Source: Exiguobacterium mexicanum
Lineage (GTDB): Bacteria; Bacillota; Bacilli; Exiguobacteriales; Exiguobacteriaceae
Assembly (NCBI RefSeq): GCF_005960665.1
Contig: NZ_CP040676.1
Coordinates: 1,870,501-1,934,500 of the forward strand
DNA: 64,000 bases
Reading direction: 5' to 3'
Positions 17,956-26,259 of this stretch are shown in pieces (the stretch's first letter is position 1; the number at the start of each line of letters is the position of its first letter). A program made the position numbers and the translations under genes. The notes under the pieces were generated by a model. That model saw nothing but the letters and a program-made list of their open reading frames with translations. It was not told the DNA's origin and searched no databases.

Positions 17956-18729
17956 TTAAATGACTTTGGCTTCCGTGCGAAGTAATTGAACGAGCTCGCT
18001 CACTTGTGACGACGTATCCCCTTCAAGGATGCGTCCGGCTTTCTTCTCTTCTGGCAAGAAACGTTCAATCGTCTCGATTTTCGCTTCGATCTCGTCCTCA
18101 TCGAGGTCGATGTCCGACAGTTCGAGTTCTTCGAGCGGCTTCTTCTTCGCCTTCATGATGCCTGGAAGGCTCGGGTAGCGCGGTTCGTTCAATCCTTGCT
18201 GCGCCGTCACGAGGAGCGGGAGCGGCACTTCGATTACTTCCGTGTCCCCTTCGACGTCGCGTGTGACCGTCGCCGTCGTCCCGTCGATGTCGAGCTTCGT
18301 GATTGTCGTCACGTAGTTCATATCGAGCAGTTCCGCGACGCGCGGCGCGACTTGACCGCTGCCGCCATCGATCGCGACGTTCCCGGCGAAGACGAGGTCA
18401 GGCGCTTGCTCTTTCAAGTACGTGGCGAGCACTTTCGAAATCGTCACGTGGTCCGCGTCCTCGACGTCATCCTCGATTGAAATCCGGACCGCTTTGTCCG
18501 CACCCATCGCGAGCGCCGTGCGAAGTTCTTTGTCCGCGTCTTCTGGTCCGACCGTCACGACCGTGACTTCTCCCCCGAGATCGTCACGCTTACGGATGGC
18601 TTCTTCGACCGCATATTCGTCATACGGGTTGATGATGAACTCAGCGCCGTCTTCTTGAATTTCCCCATTCTCGAGCTGAATCGCTTCCTCTGTATCGAAC
18701 GTACGCTTCAGCAATACAAAAATATTCAT
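17956..18729 (-). CDS. etfB: Electron transfer flavoprotein beta subunit
   Basis: 257 residues, with the N-terminal block FIINPYDEYAVEEAIRKRD, and GSGQVAPRVAELL and LPLLVTAQQGLNEPRYPSLPG later, all typical of EtfB. It partners EtfA. A candidate FadR operator lies about 40 bases upstream. The enoyl-CoA hydratase gene ysiB, which lies next to fadR in Bacillus, is missing. Confidence 0.96.
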   Translation of the reverse strand: MNIFVLLKRTFDTEEAIQLENGEIQEDGAEFIINPYDEYAVEEAIRKRDDLGGEVTVVTVGPEDADKELRTALAMGADKAVRISIEDDVEDADHVTISKVLATYLKEQAPDLVFAGNVAIDGGSGQVAPRVAELLDMNYVTTITKLDIDGTTATVTRDVEGDTEVIEVPLPLLVTAQQGLNEPRYPSLPGIMKAKKKPLEELELSDIDLDEDEIEAKIETIERFLPEEKKAGRILEGDTSSQVSELVQLLRTEAKVI

Positions 18730-18766
18730 CGTAGTTCCCCCTTATAAGTTGTTCGCACCATCATTC

Positions 18767-18782
18767 ATGAATCAGCGTTCAT
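18767..18782. promoter_or_regulatory. Candidate FadR operator upstream of etfB
   Basis: ATGAA-N6-TTCAT, perfect 5-bp arms. It resembles the TGAATGA/TCATTCA FadR half-sites, but less closely than the site at 19421. It lies between fadR and etfB. Confidence 0.45.
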
Positions 18783-18809
18783 TTTTTGAGCTAGCGAGAG
18801 GGCTTACGG

Positions 18810-19394
18810 TTAAGCAAGCCCTTTTTTTAACATATGGTGTACTTTCGGTAGCGTCGACATCAAGTCATACTTGAAGCCGCTCGCCATCCAACTCGTGACC
18901 ACTTCGTCGATCGTGCCGAAAATCATCTGCCGAGCGAGTCGATAGTCGAGATCGCGATCGAATTCGCCGGTGTCGATTCCGTGTTGTACGACCGCATCGA
19001 TTAAGTTCAAGTACGGTTTGAGCACTTCGCTAATCTTTTGTCGGAGCGCCAAGTTCGACTGCCGGAGCTCGATTTGCGTCACGACGGCGAGGTCGTAATC
19101 GGCCGATAGTTGCTTCAAGTGCGACTCAATCAACTGATACAGTTTGTCGCCGGCCGTCGTCTCCCGCTCGATTTGTTGCTTCGAGTAGTCGATGAACAGG
19201 CCCATCTTCGTCTGGAACAATTCAATCAACAGATGTTCCTTGTTTTTGAAGTACAGATAAATCGTTCCGTCGGCGACGCCCGCCTCTTTGGCGATGGCCG
19301 TCACCTTTGCACCGTGATAGCCATGATCCGCAATCACTTTCACTGCCGCATCGATAATGCGGTCACTTTTTGATCCATTCTTTGTCATAAACAC
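18810..19394 (-). CDS. fadR: TetR-family fatty acid degradation regulator FadR
   Basis: 194 residues. The N-terminal TetR helix-turn-helix spans about residues 15-60 (AIAKEAGVADGTIYLYFKNKEHLL). The C-terminal ligand domain has the FadR-like VTQIELRQSNLALRQKISEVLKPYLN stretch and RLARQMIFGTIDEVVTSW. In Bacillus FadR represses beta-oxidation genes and is released by long-chain acyl-CoA. The GTG at 19394 has AAGGAG five bases upstream; ATG 19388 is the alternative. Gene order lcfA-fadR-etfB-etfA supports the name. A TGAATGA-N4-TCATTCA operator precedes it, so autoregulation is likely. Confidence 0.9.
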   Translation of the reverse strand: MFMTKNGSKSDRIIDAAVKVIADHGYHGAKVTAIAKEAGVADGTIYLYFKNKEHLLIELFQTKMGLFIDYSKQQIERETTAGDKLYQLIESHLKQLSADYDLAVVTQIELRQSNLALRQKISEVLKPYLNLIDAVVQHGIDTGEFDRDLDYRLARQMIFGTIDEVVTSWMASGFKYDLMSTLPKVHHMLKKGLA

Positions 19395-19420
19395 CCAAGC
19401 TCCTTACCGCTACAGAAAAA

Positions 19421-19438
19421 TGAATGATGGTTCATTCA
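19421..19438. promoter_or_regulatory. FadR operator upstream of fadR
   Basis: Perfect palindrome TGAATGA-TGGT-TCATTCA. It lies just downstream of the -10 box of the fadR promoter. This is the best FadR-type site of three in the cluster. Confidence 0.75.
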
Positions 19439-19444
19439 TTTATT

Positions 19445-19472
19445 ATTCTATCATGTGACACGGTTGTGTCAA
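19445..19472 (-). promoter_or_regulatory. Predicted fadR promoter
   Basis: TTGACA (19467-19472), 16-bp spacer and TAGAAT (19445-19450) on the minus strand. The -35 box overlaps the lcfA stop codon. Confidence 0.65.
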
Positions 19473-21142
19473 CTGCTTTGTTTCACTTGTTTCGCCTTCT
19501 CTTCGTCGACGAGGACACGACGTAAAATCTTACCGACGAACGTCTTCGGCAACTCCTCACGGAACTCGTACAGCTTCGGCACTTTATACGCCGCGAGCTT
19601 CTCGCGACAGTGTTTGTCGAGCTCCTCTTCTGTCACGCTGGCGCCGTCACGCGTCACGATGAACGCCTTGACCGTCTCGCCGCGATATGGGTCCGGGACG
19701 CCGATACAGACCGCTTCCTTGACGGCCGGATGCTCATAGAGCACTTCTTCGATTTCACGTGGATAGACGTTGAAGCCTCCGGCGATGATCATGTCCTTCT
19801 TCCGGTCGACGATATTGAAGAACCCATCCTCGCCCATATAGCCGAGGTCACCGGTCGCGAGCCATCCATCCTTCAAGACGGCAGCCGTCTCTTCCGGCTT
19901 CTGCCAATATCCTTTCATGACTTGCGGGCCATGAAGCATGACTTCACCGATCTCGCCGACATCCGCCGGCGTCTCCCCGTCTGCCTTTACAATTTTAGCA
20001 GATGTGTCCGACAACGGCACGCCGATCGAGCCGACGATCCGTTTATCCCATAGGAAGTTCGCGTGCGTGACCGGTGACGTCTCCGATAACCCGTACCCTT
20101 CGACGATGCGACCGCCCGTGATGCTCTCGAACTGCTCCTGCACTTCGACCGGGAGCGGCGCCGACCCGGAGATACACGCCTCGATTGACGACAGGTCATA
20201 TTTCTTCGATTTCGGGTCGTTGAGGATGCCGACATACATCGTCGGTGCACCTGGGAAGAAGTGTGGCTTCTTCTTGTGGATCGTCTTCAAGACGTCGGTG
20301 ACGTCAAAGCGCGGGACGAGGACGAGCTCATATCCGTTCGCCATCCCGAAGTTCAGACAGCATGTCATCCCGTAGACGTGGAAGAACGGGACGACGCTCA
20401 AGACACGCTTTAGGTCGCCTCGGTTATATCTATAGAAGAAGTTCGAGATTTGGTCGACGTTCGCCGTCAAGTTGAAGTGGGTCAGCATGACGCCTTTTGG
20501 CAACCCCGTTGTCCCGCCCGTATATTGCAAGACGGCGACGTCCTCTTTCGGATCGATCTCGGTCGGGGTGATCGGCCCGTAGTTCTTATACTCTTTGAAC
20601 GCGACCGAACCTGTCGTGTCGATGACGATGTTATTCTCACGTTTCACTTTGATCGGATAGAGTTTGTTCTTCGGGAACGGAAGATAATCGGCGATGCTCG
20701 TCGTGACGATCGTCTTGATGTCCGTCTTCTGTTTCACACGAAGCGATTTCGGATAGAGGAGGTCGAGCGTGATGAGGATGTTCGCACCGGAGTCGGTAAT
20801 CAAGTTCTCGAGCTCATGCTCGGTGTAGAGCGGATTCGTCTGGACGACCGTACCGCCGGCGTATAGGACGGCGTAGAATGAAATGACGTATTGCGGACAG
20901 TTCGGGAGCATCAGGCTGACGCGGTCCCCTTTTTGCAACCCTTTCGATTGAAGCATCGTCGCGAGCCGTCTCGCCGCGTCATCGACCTCGGCGAACGTCA
21001 ACTCTTTGCCGATGAAGGAGACGGCGGTCCGGTCCGGATAATCGGTAGCGGCCCGGGATAGCGCCTCATAGAGCGGCTTCACCTCGTAATCAATCGTTTC
21101 TGGCATGTCAGCTGGATAATCTTGCAACCATGGTTTGTTCAT
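19469..21142 (-). CDS. lcfA: Long-chain fatty acid-CoA ligase
   Basis: 557-residue AMP-forming acyl-CoA synthetase that activates fatty acids with ATP and CoA at the start of beta-oxidation. Core motifs are in order: P-loop-like YTGGTTGLPKGVM (about 220), the GYGLSET adenine-binding motif (about 345), TGDLGYM, DRKKDMIIAGGFNVYPREIE and the C-terminal catalytic lysine in GKILRR. The frame is open to 21175, but ATG 21142 has a GGAGGAG ribosome site and aligns with the Bacillus LcfA start. A cre box and a FadR-type palindrome flank its promoter. Confidence 0.94.
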   Translation of the reverse strand: MNKPWLQDYPADMPETIDYEVKPLYEALSRAATDYPDRTAVSFIGKELTFAEVDDAARRLATMLQSKGLQKGDRVSLMLPNCPQYVISFYAVLYAGGTVVQTNPLYTEHELENLITDSGANILITLDLLYPKSLRVKQKTDIKTIVTTSIADYLPFPKNKLYPIKVKRENNIVIDTTGSVAFKEYKNYGPITPTEIDPKEDVAVLQYTGGTTGLPKGVMLTHFNLTANVDQISNFFYRYNRGDLKRVLSVVPFFHVYGMTCCLNFGMANGYELVLVPRFDVTDVLKTIHKKKPHFFPGAPTMYVGILNDPKSKKYDLSSIEACISGSAPLPVEVQEQFESITGGRIVEGYGLSETSPVTHANFLWDKRIVGSIGVPLSDTSAKIVKADGETPADVGEIGEVMLHGPQVMKGYWQKPEETAAVLKDGWLATGDLGYMGEDGFFNIVDRKKDMIIAGGFNVYPREIEEVLYEHPAVKEAVCIGVPDPYRGETVKAFIVTRDGASVTEEELDKHCREKLAAYKVPKLYEFREELPKTFVGKILRRVLVDEEKAKQVKQSS

Positions 21143-21158
21143 CGATTCTCCTCCTTGG

Positions 21159-21176
21159 AATGAATAGTCATTCAAT
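21159..21176. promoter_or_regulatory. Candidate FadR operator upstream of lcfA
   Basis: AATGAATAGTCATTCAAT, i.e. TGAAT-N4-ATTCA, between the lcfA -10 box and the ribosome site. Confidence 0.65.
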
Positions 21177-21183
21177 TAACTCC

Positions 21184-21210
21184 ATTATAATGCCAAGAAA
21201 ACGCTTTCAT
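21184..21210 (-). promoter_or_regulatory. lcfA promoter -10 box with overlapping cre site
   Basis: TATAAT at 21184-21189 on the minus strand. The box at 21196-21210 reads ATGAAAGCGTTTTCT, which fits the CcpA cre consensus. It covers the -35 region, where CcpA would block RNA polymerase. Together with the FadR site this suggests dual control of fatty acid activation. Confidence 0.65.
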
Positions 21211-21242
21211 CTACCCTTTACCCGATAATTTTCAGAAAATAT

Positions 21243-21280
21243 CGAAAAAACGTGCGCGGATGAAAGTTTCCGCACACGTT
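21243..21280 (-). terminator. Terminator after lipoprotein gene
   Basis: 12-bp stem with arms 21249-21260 and 21269-21280 (one G-T pair) followed by T residues on the minus strand. It closes the GntR-ABC-lipoprotein operon. Confidence 0.8.
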
Positions 21281-21747
21281 CAGATTCTCTTGAAATAGGC
21301 TTCGGTCTGCTCTTGGTTACTGATTTTCTCGTCTAAGTGATCCTTTAACTCTTTTTCCCACTTGATCGTCGAGAAGTCGACGTCGAGCCACGCCTCCATC
21401 TCCGGGCGCGAGAACGAATATGTCCGGTTCGGGAAAGCGAAGCGGACAATTTCCGCATTTTTGACGAGCGTAAAATATGTTGCCGCGTTGCGGATGGCCA
21501 ACCGTTCTTGCTCGATTCGTTCAATCTCAGGGTCACTGTAACGAATCGTCAGGCCGTAAGGACGCTTTTTCGTCTGCAGCTCGATCGACTTGTAGCAGTC
21601 GTGCATCGGCAACGTCTGGGCGATGCCGGCGACGGCGCTGTTGTCCCCGACGTAAGACCCTTTGTATTGGAAAGCGTTCGATCGTTCGGTGTCCCCGCAT
21701 CCAGCGAGCACGATGAGCAAGACGACGAGCAGACTGAGCCGTTTCAT
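21280..21747 (-). CDS. DUF4825-like lipoprotein
   Basis: 155 residues. The N-terminal signal MKRLSLLVVLLIVLAGC ends in the lipobox LAGC, so the protein is probably anchored on the outer face of the membrane. The mature part contains YKGSYVGDNSAVAGI and PYGLTIRY, which I associate with the DUF4825 family; function unknown. It follows the ABC permease by 13 bases in the same operon. Confidence 0.7.
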   Translation of the reverse strand: MKRLSLLVVLLIVLAGCGDTERSNAFQYKGSYVGDNSAVAGIAQTLPMHDCYKSIELQTKKRPYGLTIRYSDPEIERIEQERLAIRNAATYFTLVKNAEIVRFAFPNRTYSFSRPEMEAWLDVDFSTIKWEKELKDHLDEKISNQEQTEAYFKRI

Positions 21748-21760
21748 GAGAATCCTCCTA

Positions 21761-22897
21761 TCAAGATTTTAGTTTCAAGTTCAAGCGATAGAGCAGGCGT
21801 TTCGCAAGTAAATGAGCAAGGAAACCACCGATTACGAAGCCGATGACGTACAGCGTGACACTCGTCGGGTACGAAATGACCGAGAGAATGATGCCCCCGA
21901 GCATGGCGAAACAAAGTACCATAATGACATGAACGAGCCAGAGCCAGTTCGTGAACATGAAGAAGCGCCCGTTGTTTTCTTGCGGAGCCCGGTTGAACAT
22001 GACAAGTCCAAGCCCGAACGACAACCCGATGAAGAGGAGCGAGCTAAGTGGCGCGAGCGTCATGAAATTACGCCATTCCGTGTTGTCAGTGAACAAGTTG
22101 TACGTATCGACGTTCGCAATGTTCACAAGTGGCGACAAAATTCGCATCGGGAGACTCTCCATTGCTTCTGCATACCAATCGTACGAGCTATATCCTGTAA
22201 ACGAATAAATCGAGCCTTGAACCAATGATAGGATGCCGATCGGGAATAAGAAGGCAACGATCGACCAAAGCACTTGGGAAATCGCCTCTCCTCCGAACGA
22301 GCCCATCCAAAGCGATAGCGTGAAGACAGAGATTCCAATCAGGATGACCAAACCGATGACCGCGGTCACTTTCAACGTCTGTCCCTCAATTAAGAAGGCA
22401 TAGCGTGACGAGTGAATGAGGACGAGCATAACTGCCCCACCGATGATCGAAGAAAGGACGATGCCACTGACACCAATCAACCATTTCGATATGTAAAGCT
22501 GGTTGCGACTGAATGGGAGTGACATCGAAAAGTCGGACATTTGACTGTTGCGCTCACTGCCAATCAAGACAGATGCCATCAAGAACCCGAACACGACGTA
22601 GAGGAAGACGACCGTCTCGATCGGCAAAAGCGTACCTAATTCACCAATCATATAACCAGCCCCAGCTGTCGCACTGAAGAAGTCTTCGATCGTGAGTGTA
22701 GCGATGTCATTTTGCGTCCCTTCTTGATATTGTGAAGGATTCTGTTGAATATCACGGATCTGTTCATCGTAGTATTGCATCTCGGTCCACACCGGCATGG
22801 TATATGCGAGTGTCGCAAGCGTGATGAGCAACATCCATAAAAGTGATACTTGCTTCCAATCTTTTTTGAGCAATACGCTAGATAACATTCGACTCAC
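21761..22897 (-). CDS. ABC-2 type transporter permease
   Basis: 378 residues with about six hydrophobic segments, beginning around residue 17. After a long external loop the second begins near 90 (TVVFLYVVFGFLMASVLIG). The cytoplasmic GSERNSQMSDFSMSLPFSRNQLYISKW motif is typical of ABC-2 exporters controlled by YtrA/YhcF-type regulators. Its start overlaps the ATPase gene by 20 bases. Substrate unknown; such systems often answer cell-envelope stress. Confidence 0.8.
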   Translation of the reverse strand: MSRMLSSVLLKKDWKQVSLLWMLLITLATLAYTMPVWTEMQYYDEQIRDIQQNPSQYQEGTQNDIATLTIEDFFSATAGAGYMIGELGTLLPIETVVFLYVVFGFLMASVLIGSERNSQMSDFSMSLPFSRNQLYISKWLIGVSGIVLSSIIGGAVMLVLIHSSRYAFLIEGQTLKVTAVIGLVILIGISVFTLSLWMGSFGGEAISQVLWSIVAFLFPIGILSLVQGSIYSFTGYSSYDWYAEAMESLPMRILSPLVNIANVDTYNLFTDNTEWRNFMTLAPLSSLLFIGLSFGLGLVMFNRAPQENNGRFFMFTNWLWLVHVIMVLCFAMLGGIILSVISYPTSVTLYVIGFVIGGFLAHLLAKRLLYRLNLKLKS

Positions 22898-23759
22898 CTC
22901 CTAGTTGAACTCGGAACACGTCTTCGAGCGACATCGGAATCTCTTCGACGAGCATCGGGTCGTGCGCATCGACGAACGTATCGAGTTCCTTCGTCCGTTC
23001 TTTCGCCATGAACAAGGCGACCCGGCCTGTGACGTTGATGATTTCGATATCTTTCCGTTCAAGCAGTTCGACCGGTACTTGGTCGTTGAAGACGACTTGC
23101 AGTTTGACGCTCGTCTCACGCGCCTCCTCGAGCGACATGATCGCTTTGACGCGGCCTTTCTCGATCATGATGATGCGGTCGGCGATTCGTTCGAGCTCAT
23201 GTAACTGGTGACTCGAGACGATGATGGAACAGTTACGTGCCTCGACTTGGGCGATCATCAGCTTCAAGACGTCGGATTTGGCGACGACGTCGAGTCCGTC
23301 CGTCGGTTCATCGAGCAGATAATATTTTGCTTGGACGGCGAACGCGAGCGACAGTGTCACCATCGCCTTCTGTCCTTTCGAGAGCTGACGGATCTTCTTG
23401 TTGTCGATGTTGTAACGAGTAAGCGTCTCTCTGAAGGTTGACCGGTTGAACGTCGGATAAATCGATTCGTAGAGCGCGGCCGCCTCGTTGACTGTATAAT
23501 GTTTGAGCGCGTCGGCCGAGTCTGGGACGAAGATGACGTCACGTTTTAATTCTGACTTCTCAAAAATGCTCGCTGGGCCGTAACGGACGTCGCCCGTATC
23601 CGGTCGGATGATCCCGACCATCGTGCGTAAGAGCGTCGTCTTCCCGGCCCCGTTCCGTCCGACGAGGGCGATGATTTCTCCGGCGCCGACGGTGAAGTCG
23701 ATGTCGTCTAAGACGCGCTGTCGATCGATCGTCTTACTCAGTTGTTGGACTGTCAGCAT
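22878..23759 (-). CDS. ABC transporter ATP-binding protein
   Basis: 293 residues. Walker A GRNGAGKTT (about 35), the signature motif as LSKGQKAMV, Walker B YYLLDEPTDGLD and the H-loop histidine in SSHQLHE. Powers the permease encoded next. It overlaps the GntR gene by 26 bases. Confidence 0.93.
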   Translation of the reverse strand: MLTVQQLSKTIDRQRVLDDIDFTVGAGEIIALVGRNGAGKTTLLRTMVGIIRPDTGDVRYGPASIFEKSELKRDVIFVPDSADALKHYTVNEAAALYESIYPTFNRSTFRETLTRYNIDNKKIRQLSKGQKAMVTLSLAFAVQAKYYLLDEPTDGLDVVAKSDVLKLMIAQVEARNCSIIVSSHQLHELERIADRIIMIEKGRVKAIMSLEEARETSVKLQVVFNDQVPVELLERKDIEIINVTGRVALFMAKERTKELDTFVDAHDPMLVEEIPMSLEDVFRVQLGGESNVI

Positions 23760-24135
23760 GGTTCTCCCCTACTTTCTTATATTCGGTCTCAAATAGCGTC
23801 AGCGCTTCGGTGAGCGCGATGTTCGCGTAATGGCAATCGATGGCGAGCTTCTTGATTGCTTCTAAAATCGGTGCGCGCGGCGAGTCCTGGTCGACCCAGT
23901 CCTCGGAGACGAACGTCCCCCGCCCGCGATGCATCTCGAGCAAGCCGAGTCGCTCGAGTTCCTGATACGCCTTACTGACCGTATTCGGATTGATGACGAG
24001 GTCGGTCGCGAGTTCGCGCACCGACATGACCTTGTCGCCCGGCCGTAAAATCCCGCGGATGACGAGCGCCTTCGTCTGATTGACGATTTGTTCATACAAA
24101 GGTTCCGCGCTTTTCATATCAATTTTATATAACAT
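23734..24135 (-). CDS. GntR-family regulator, YtrA subfamily
   Basis: 133 residues: winged helix at about 10-75 (EPLYEQIVNQTKALVIRGIL, then SVRELATDLVINPNTVSKAYQELE) and a short helical tail, which defines the YtrA subfamily. First gene of the regulator-ATPase-permease-lipoprotein operon, the usual YtrA/YhcF arrangement. The promoter carries a matching operator, so it should repress its own operon. Confidence 0.88.
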   Translation of the reverse strand: MLYKIDMKSAEPLYEQIVNQTKALVIRGILRPGDKVMSVRELATDLVINPNTVSKAYQELERLGLLEMHRGRGTFVSEDWVDQDSPRAPILEAIKKLAIDCHYANIALTEALTLFETEYKKVGENHADSPTTE

Positions 24136-24166
24136 GGGTCACACCCTCTCTTGTGTACGTGGTATA

Positions 24167-24200
24167 AGTGTATTATACGTATTAGTACACGTAAATACAA
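24167..24200 (-). promoter_or_regulatory. Promoter with YtrA-type operator
   Basis: -35 TTGTAT (24195-24200), 17-bp spacer and -10 TATAAT (24172-24177) on the minus strand. An inverted repeat AGTGTA-N13-TACACG (24167-24191, plus strand) covers the -10 box. It matches the B. subtilis YtrA operator AGTGTA-N13-TACACT at 11 of 12 arm positions. Confidence 0.75.
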
Positions 24201-24314
24201 TAGTTCTTAAAGTGCACTTTCAGTTTACAGGGAATTGGGAATAAATTGAATACGACTTTGGACTGAGACGCGCGTCGTGTTTTTCAGGTACATTGGACGA
24301 GAGGTGAACCAAAA

Positions 24315-25049
24315 ATGAAAAAAAGATTGTTGCTTGGGGCCGTCGGCTTGCTTGTCGCCGGATCGATGTACGGAAGAAGCGAAGCGACCGAACGCTATAC
24401 GGACTACATCGATGCCACGTACGGAGAACGTGTCGATGTCGACGTGTCACAAGACTGGAAACTGACTGGGTACAAGGCGACGTTCAAGCTCGAAAGGCGA
24501 CCACTTCGCGGGACGTATTCCGCGCGGACGTATGGTGACGGCACAATCCTTGACGACGTGATGCCGACGTACTGGGTTAAAGAGGCAGAGACGACGCTAC
24601 ACGACCGACTCGTCACGGCGAACGTCTTATCACGTACAGAGACGGTCCGGGCGAACGTGCCTGTAGACGTCGTACGCATGCGAGACGTAAACAGACGACA
24701 ACCGACGTCCGTCTTCGAGTTGAATCCAGAGACGTTTTTAGGTGTCTCCGTCATGTTGCATGAAGCATGGAACGACACCAATGCTCAGAAGCAGCGCGTC
24801 CTCGACGTCATCCGCCTACTCGAGGACGACGTCACGTCGATTCATTTCTCGTTCGACGGGACACCGAATGAGGATGACGACTTCACCGAGCGCTACTTGA
24901 ACGTGTCACGCACGTCCCAATCCGGCGATCCGTCATTCGATTCGCTCCAGACGATTGACGACTTGAACCGCCTCGATCGCCTATATGGGTTTGACGAGAC
25001 GACGTTCATCACCGAGTACCGATTTGATGGTACAAAATATGAAGACTGA
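24315..25049 (+). CDS. Secreted protein of unknown function
   Basis: 244 residues. A hydrophobic N-terminus after KKR (LLLGAVGLLVAGSMYG) looks like a signal peptide or single anchor. The remainder is polar, acidic and rich in Thr, Asp and Arg, with no motif I recognise. A GAGAGGTGA ribosome site precedes the ATG. It has its own terminator and stands alone between divergent operons. No cysteine lipobox is present. Confidence 0.7.
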   Translation: MKKRLLLGAVGLLVAGSMYGRSEATERYTDYIDATYGERVDVDVSQDWKLTGYKATFKLERRPLRGTYSARTYGDGTILDDVMPTYWVKEAETTLHDRLVTANVLSRTETVRANVPVDVVRMRDVNRRQPTSVFELNPETFLGVSVMLHEAWNDTNAQKQRVLDVIRLLEDDVTSIHFSFDGTPNEDDDFTERYLNVSRTSQSGDPSFDSLQTIDDLNRLDRLYGFDETTFITEYRFDGTKYED

Positions 25050-25052
25050 TCG

Positions 25053-25078
25053 CCATTCGCTCGAGCGGATGGTTTTTT
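25053..25078 (+). terminator. Terminator after the secreted-protein gene
   Basis: Palindromic stem CCATTCGCTCGAGCGGATGG (one T-G wobble) followed by six T. Confidence 0.8.
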
Positions 25079-25121
25079 GTGTGAGCATTCTCCTTTACAG
25101 CACGGCCTGAATGTTTTACAT

Positions 25122-25150
25122 TTGACGAGTCAACAATTGACTTATCAAAT
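25122..25150 (+). promoter_or_regulatory. Promoter with palindromic operator for the MarR operon
   Basis: TTGACG (25122-25127) and TCAAAT (25145-25150) are 17 bp apart. The spacer contains a perfect inverted repeat AGTCAA-CAA-TTGACT (25128-25142), a likely MarR-family binding site. Confidence 0.5.
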
Positions 25151-25171
25151 GAGAGGGGTGAGACACCACAG

Positions 25172-25582
25172 ATGGAATTACGAGACATCAGCCGACTGCT
25201 GTACCAAATCAAATTGGCGGACCAACGCGTCGCGACCTCGTTCGAGAAAGAGACGGGCTTCAGCCTGACCCGCTACGAGATGCTCATGATTGTGCATGAC
25301 AAGGGCGTCTGTTCGCAAAGCGAGATTCAGCAGGCGATGAAAATCGACAATGCGGCCATCACCCGCCATTTGAAGATCCTTGAAGAAAAAGGCTACGTCC
25401 GCCGGGAACGGAACACCGCGAACCATCGTGAAGTGTTCGTCCATTTGACCGACGAAGCCAAACATGACTTGACGAGCTGTGAACAAGACCACGACCGCGG
25501 CAAGCATTTGATTACGAGAGTGCTGTCCGAGTCAGAAATCAATCAGCTGTCGAGTCTGCTGCAAAAGCTGAACCAACTATAA
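25172..25582 (+). CDS. MarR-family transcriptional regulator
   Basis: 136 residues. Winged helix in the middle: EIQQAMKIDNAAITRHLKILEEKGYVRRERN is the recognition helix and wing. It leads a three-gene operon with a nitroreductase and a small monooxygenase, which suggests it senses quinones, nitroaromatics or other electrophiles. A single cysteine in DKGVCSQSE could be redox-active, but this is speculative. A palindrome lies in the promoter spacer. Confidence 0.88.
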   Translation: MELRDISRLLYQIKLADQRVATSFEKETGFSLTRYEMLMIVHDKGVCSQSEIQQAMKIDNAAITRHLKILEEKGYVRRERNTANHREVFVHLTDEAKHDLTSCEQDHDRGKHLITRVLSESEINQLSSLLQKLNQL

Positions 25583-25605
25583 CAAGAGAGAAAGAGGTAA
25601 TATCC

Positions 25606-26244
25606 ATGGCAACTACATTCGAAAACAACACATTCACTGACGTGATGCTCGGTCGCAAATCGATCCGCGTCTACGACGAGAACGTCAAAATCTCACAACT
25701 TGAAATGCTTCAAATGATCGAGGAAGCGACAACAGCCCCTTCTTCAGTCAACATGCAACCGTGGCGCTTCGTTGTCGTCGAGAGCCCAGAGGCAAAAGAG
25801 GCGCTCAAGCCGCTCATCCGCTTCAACGTCCGTCAAAACGACACGTCGGCTGCGATGGTCCTCATCTTCGGCGATATGGAATGCTACGAGCTCGGTGAAG
25901 AGATTTACGATCAAGCTGTCGCGGAAGGTAAAATGCCGCAAGAAGTGCGCGACCAGCAGCTCGCTGCCATCCTCCCATACTACAAGAACTTGTCGAAACA
26001 AGAGATGAACGACATCGTCAAAATCGACTCGAGTCTCGCAGCGATGCAATTCATGCTCGTCGCCCGTGCCCACGGTTACGACACGAACCCAATCGGCGGT
26101 TTCGAGAAAGACCAACTCGCGGAAGCGTTCGGTTTAGATAAAGACCGTTACGTGCCGGTCATGATCCTCTCGGTCGGTAAAGCGGCAGAAGAAGGCTACC
26201 AATCGGTACGTCTCGACGCTGAAAAAATCACATCATTTAAATAA
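25606..26244 (+). CDS. Nitroreductase-family FMN oxidoreductase
   Basis: 212 residues. The FMN-binding N-terminal RKSIRVYDE and APSSVNMQPWRFVVV blocks are typical of the nitroreductase family, which reduces quinones and nitroaromatics with NAD(P)H. It starts 23 bases after the MarR gene, behind GAAAGAGGTAAT. Confidence 0.88.
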   Translation: MATTFENNTFTDVMLGRKSIRVYDENVKISQLEMLQMIEEATTAPSSVNMQPWRFVVVESPEAKEALKPLIRFNVRQNDTSAAMVLIFGDMECYELGEEIYDQAVAEGKMPQEVRDQQLAAILPYYKNLSKQEMNDIVKIDSSLAAMQFMLVARAHGYDTNPIGGFEKDQLAEAFGLDKDRYVPVMILSVGKAAEEGYQSVRLDAEKITSFK

Positions 26245-26259
26245 TCGGAGGACACCCAC

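Noticed and set aside
18800-18830. Plus-strand hairpin AGGGCTT/AAGCCCT followed by seven T at the end of fadR
   Set aside because: It points the wrong way for fadR and no plus-strand gene precedes it; the T run is the reverse of AAA codons at the end of fadR, so it is probably coincidental.
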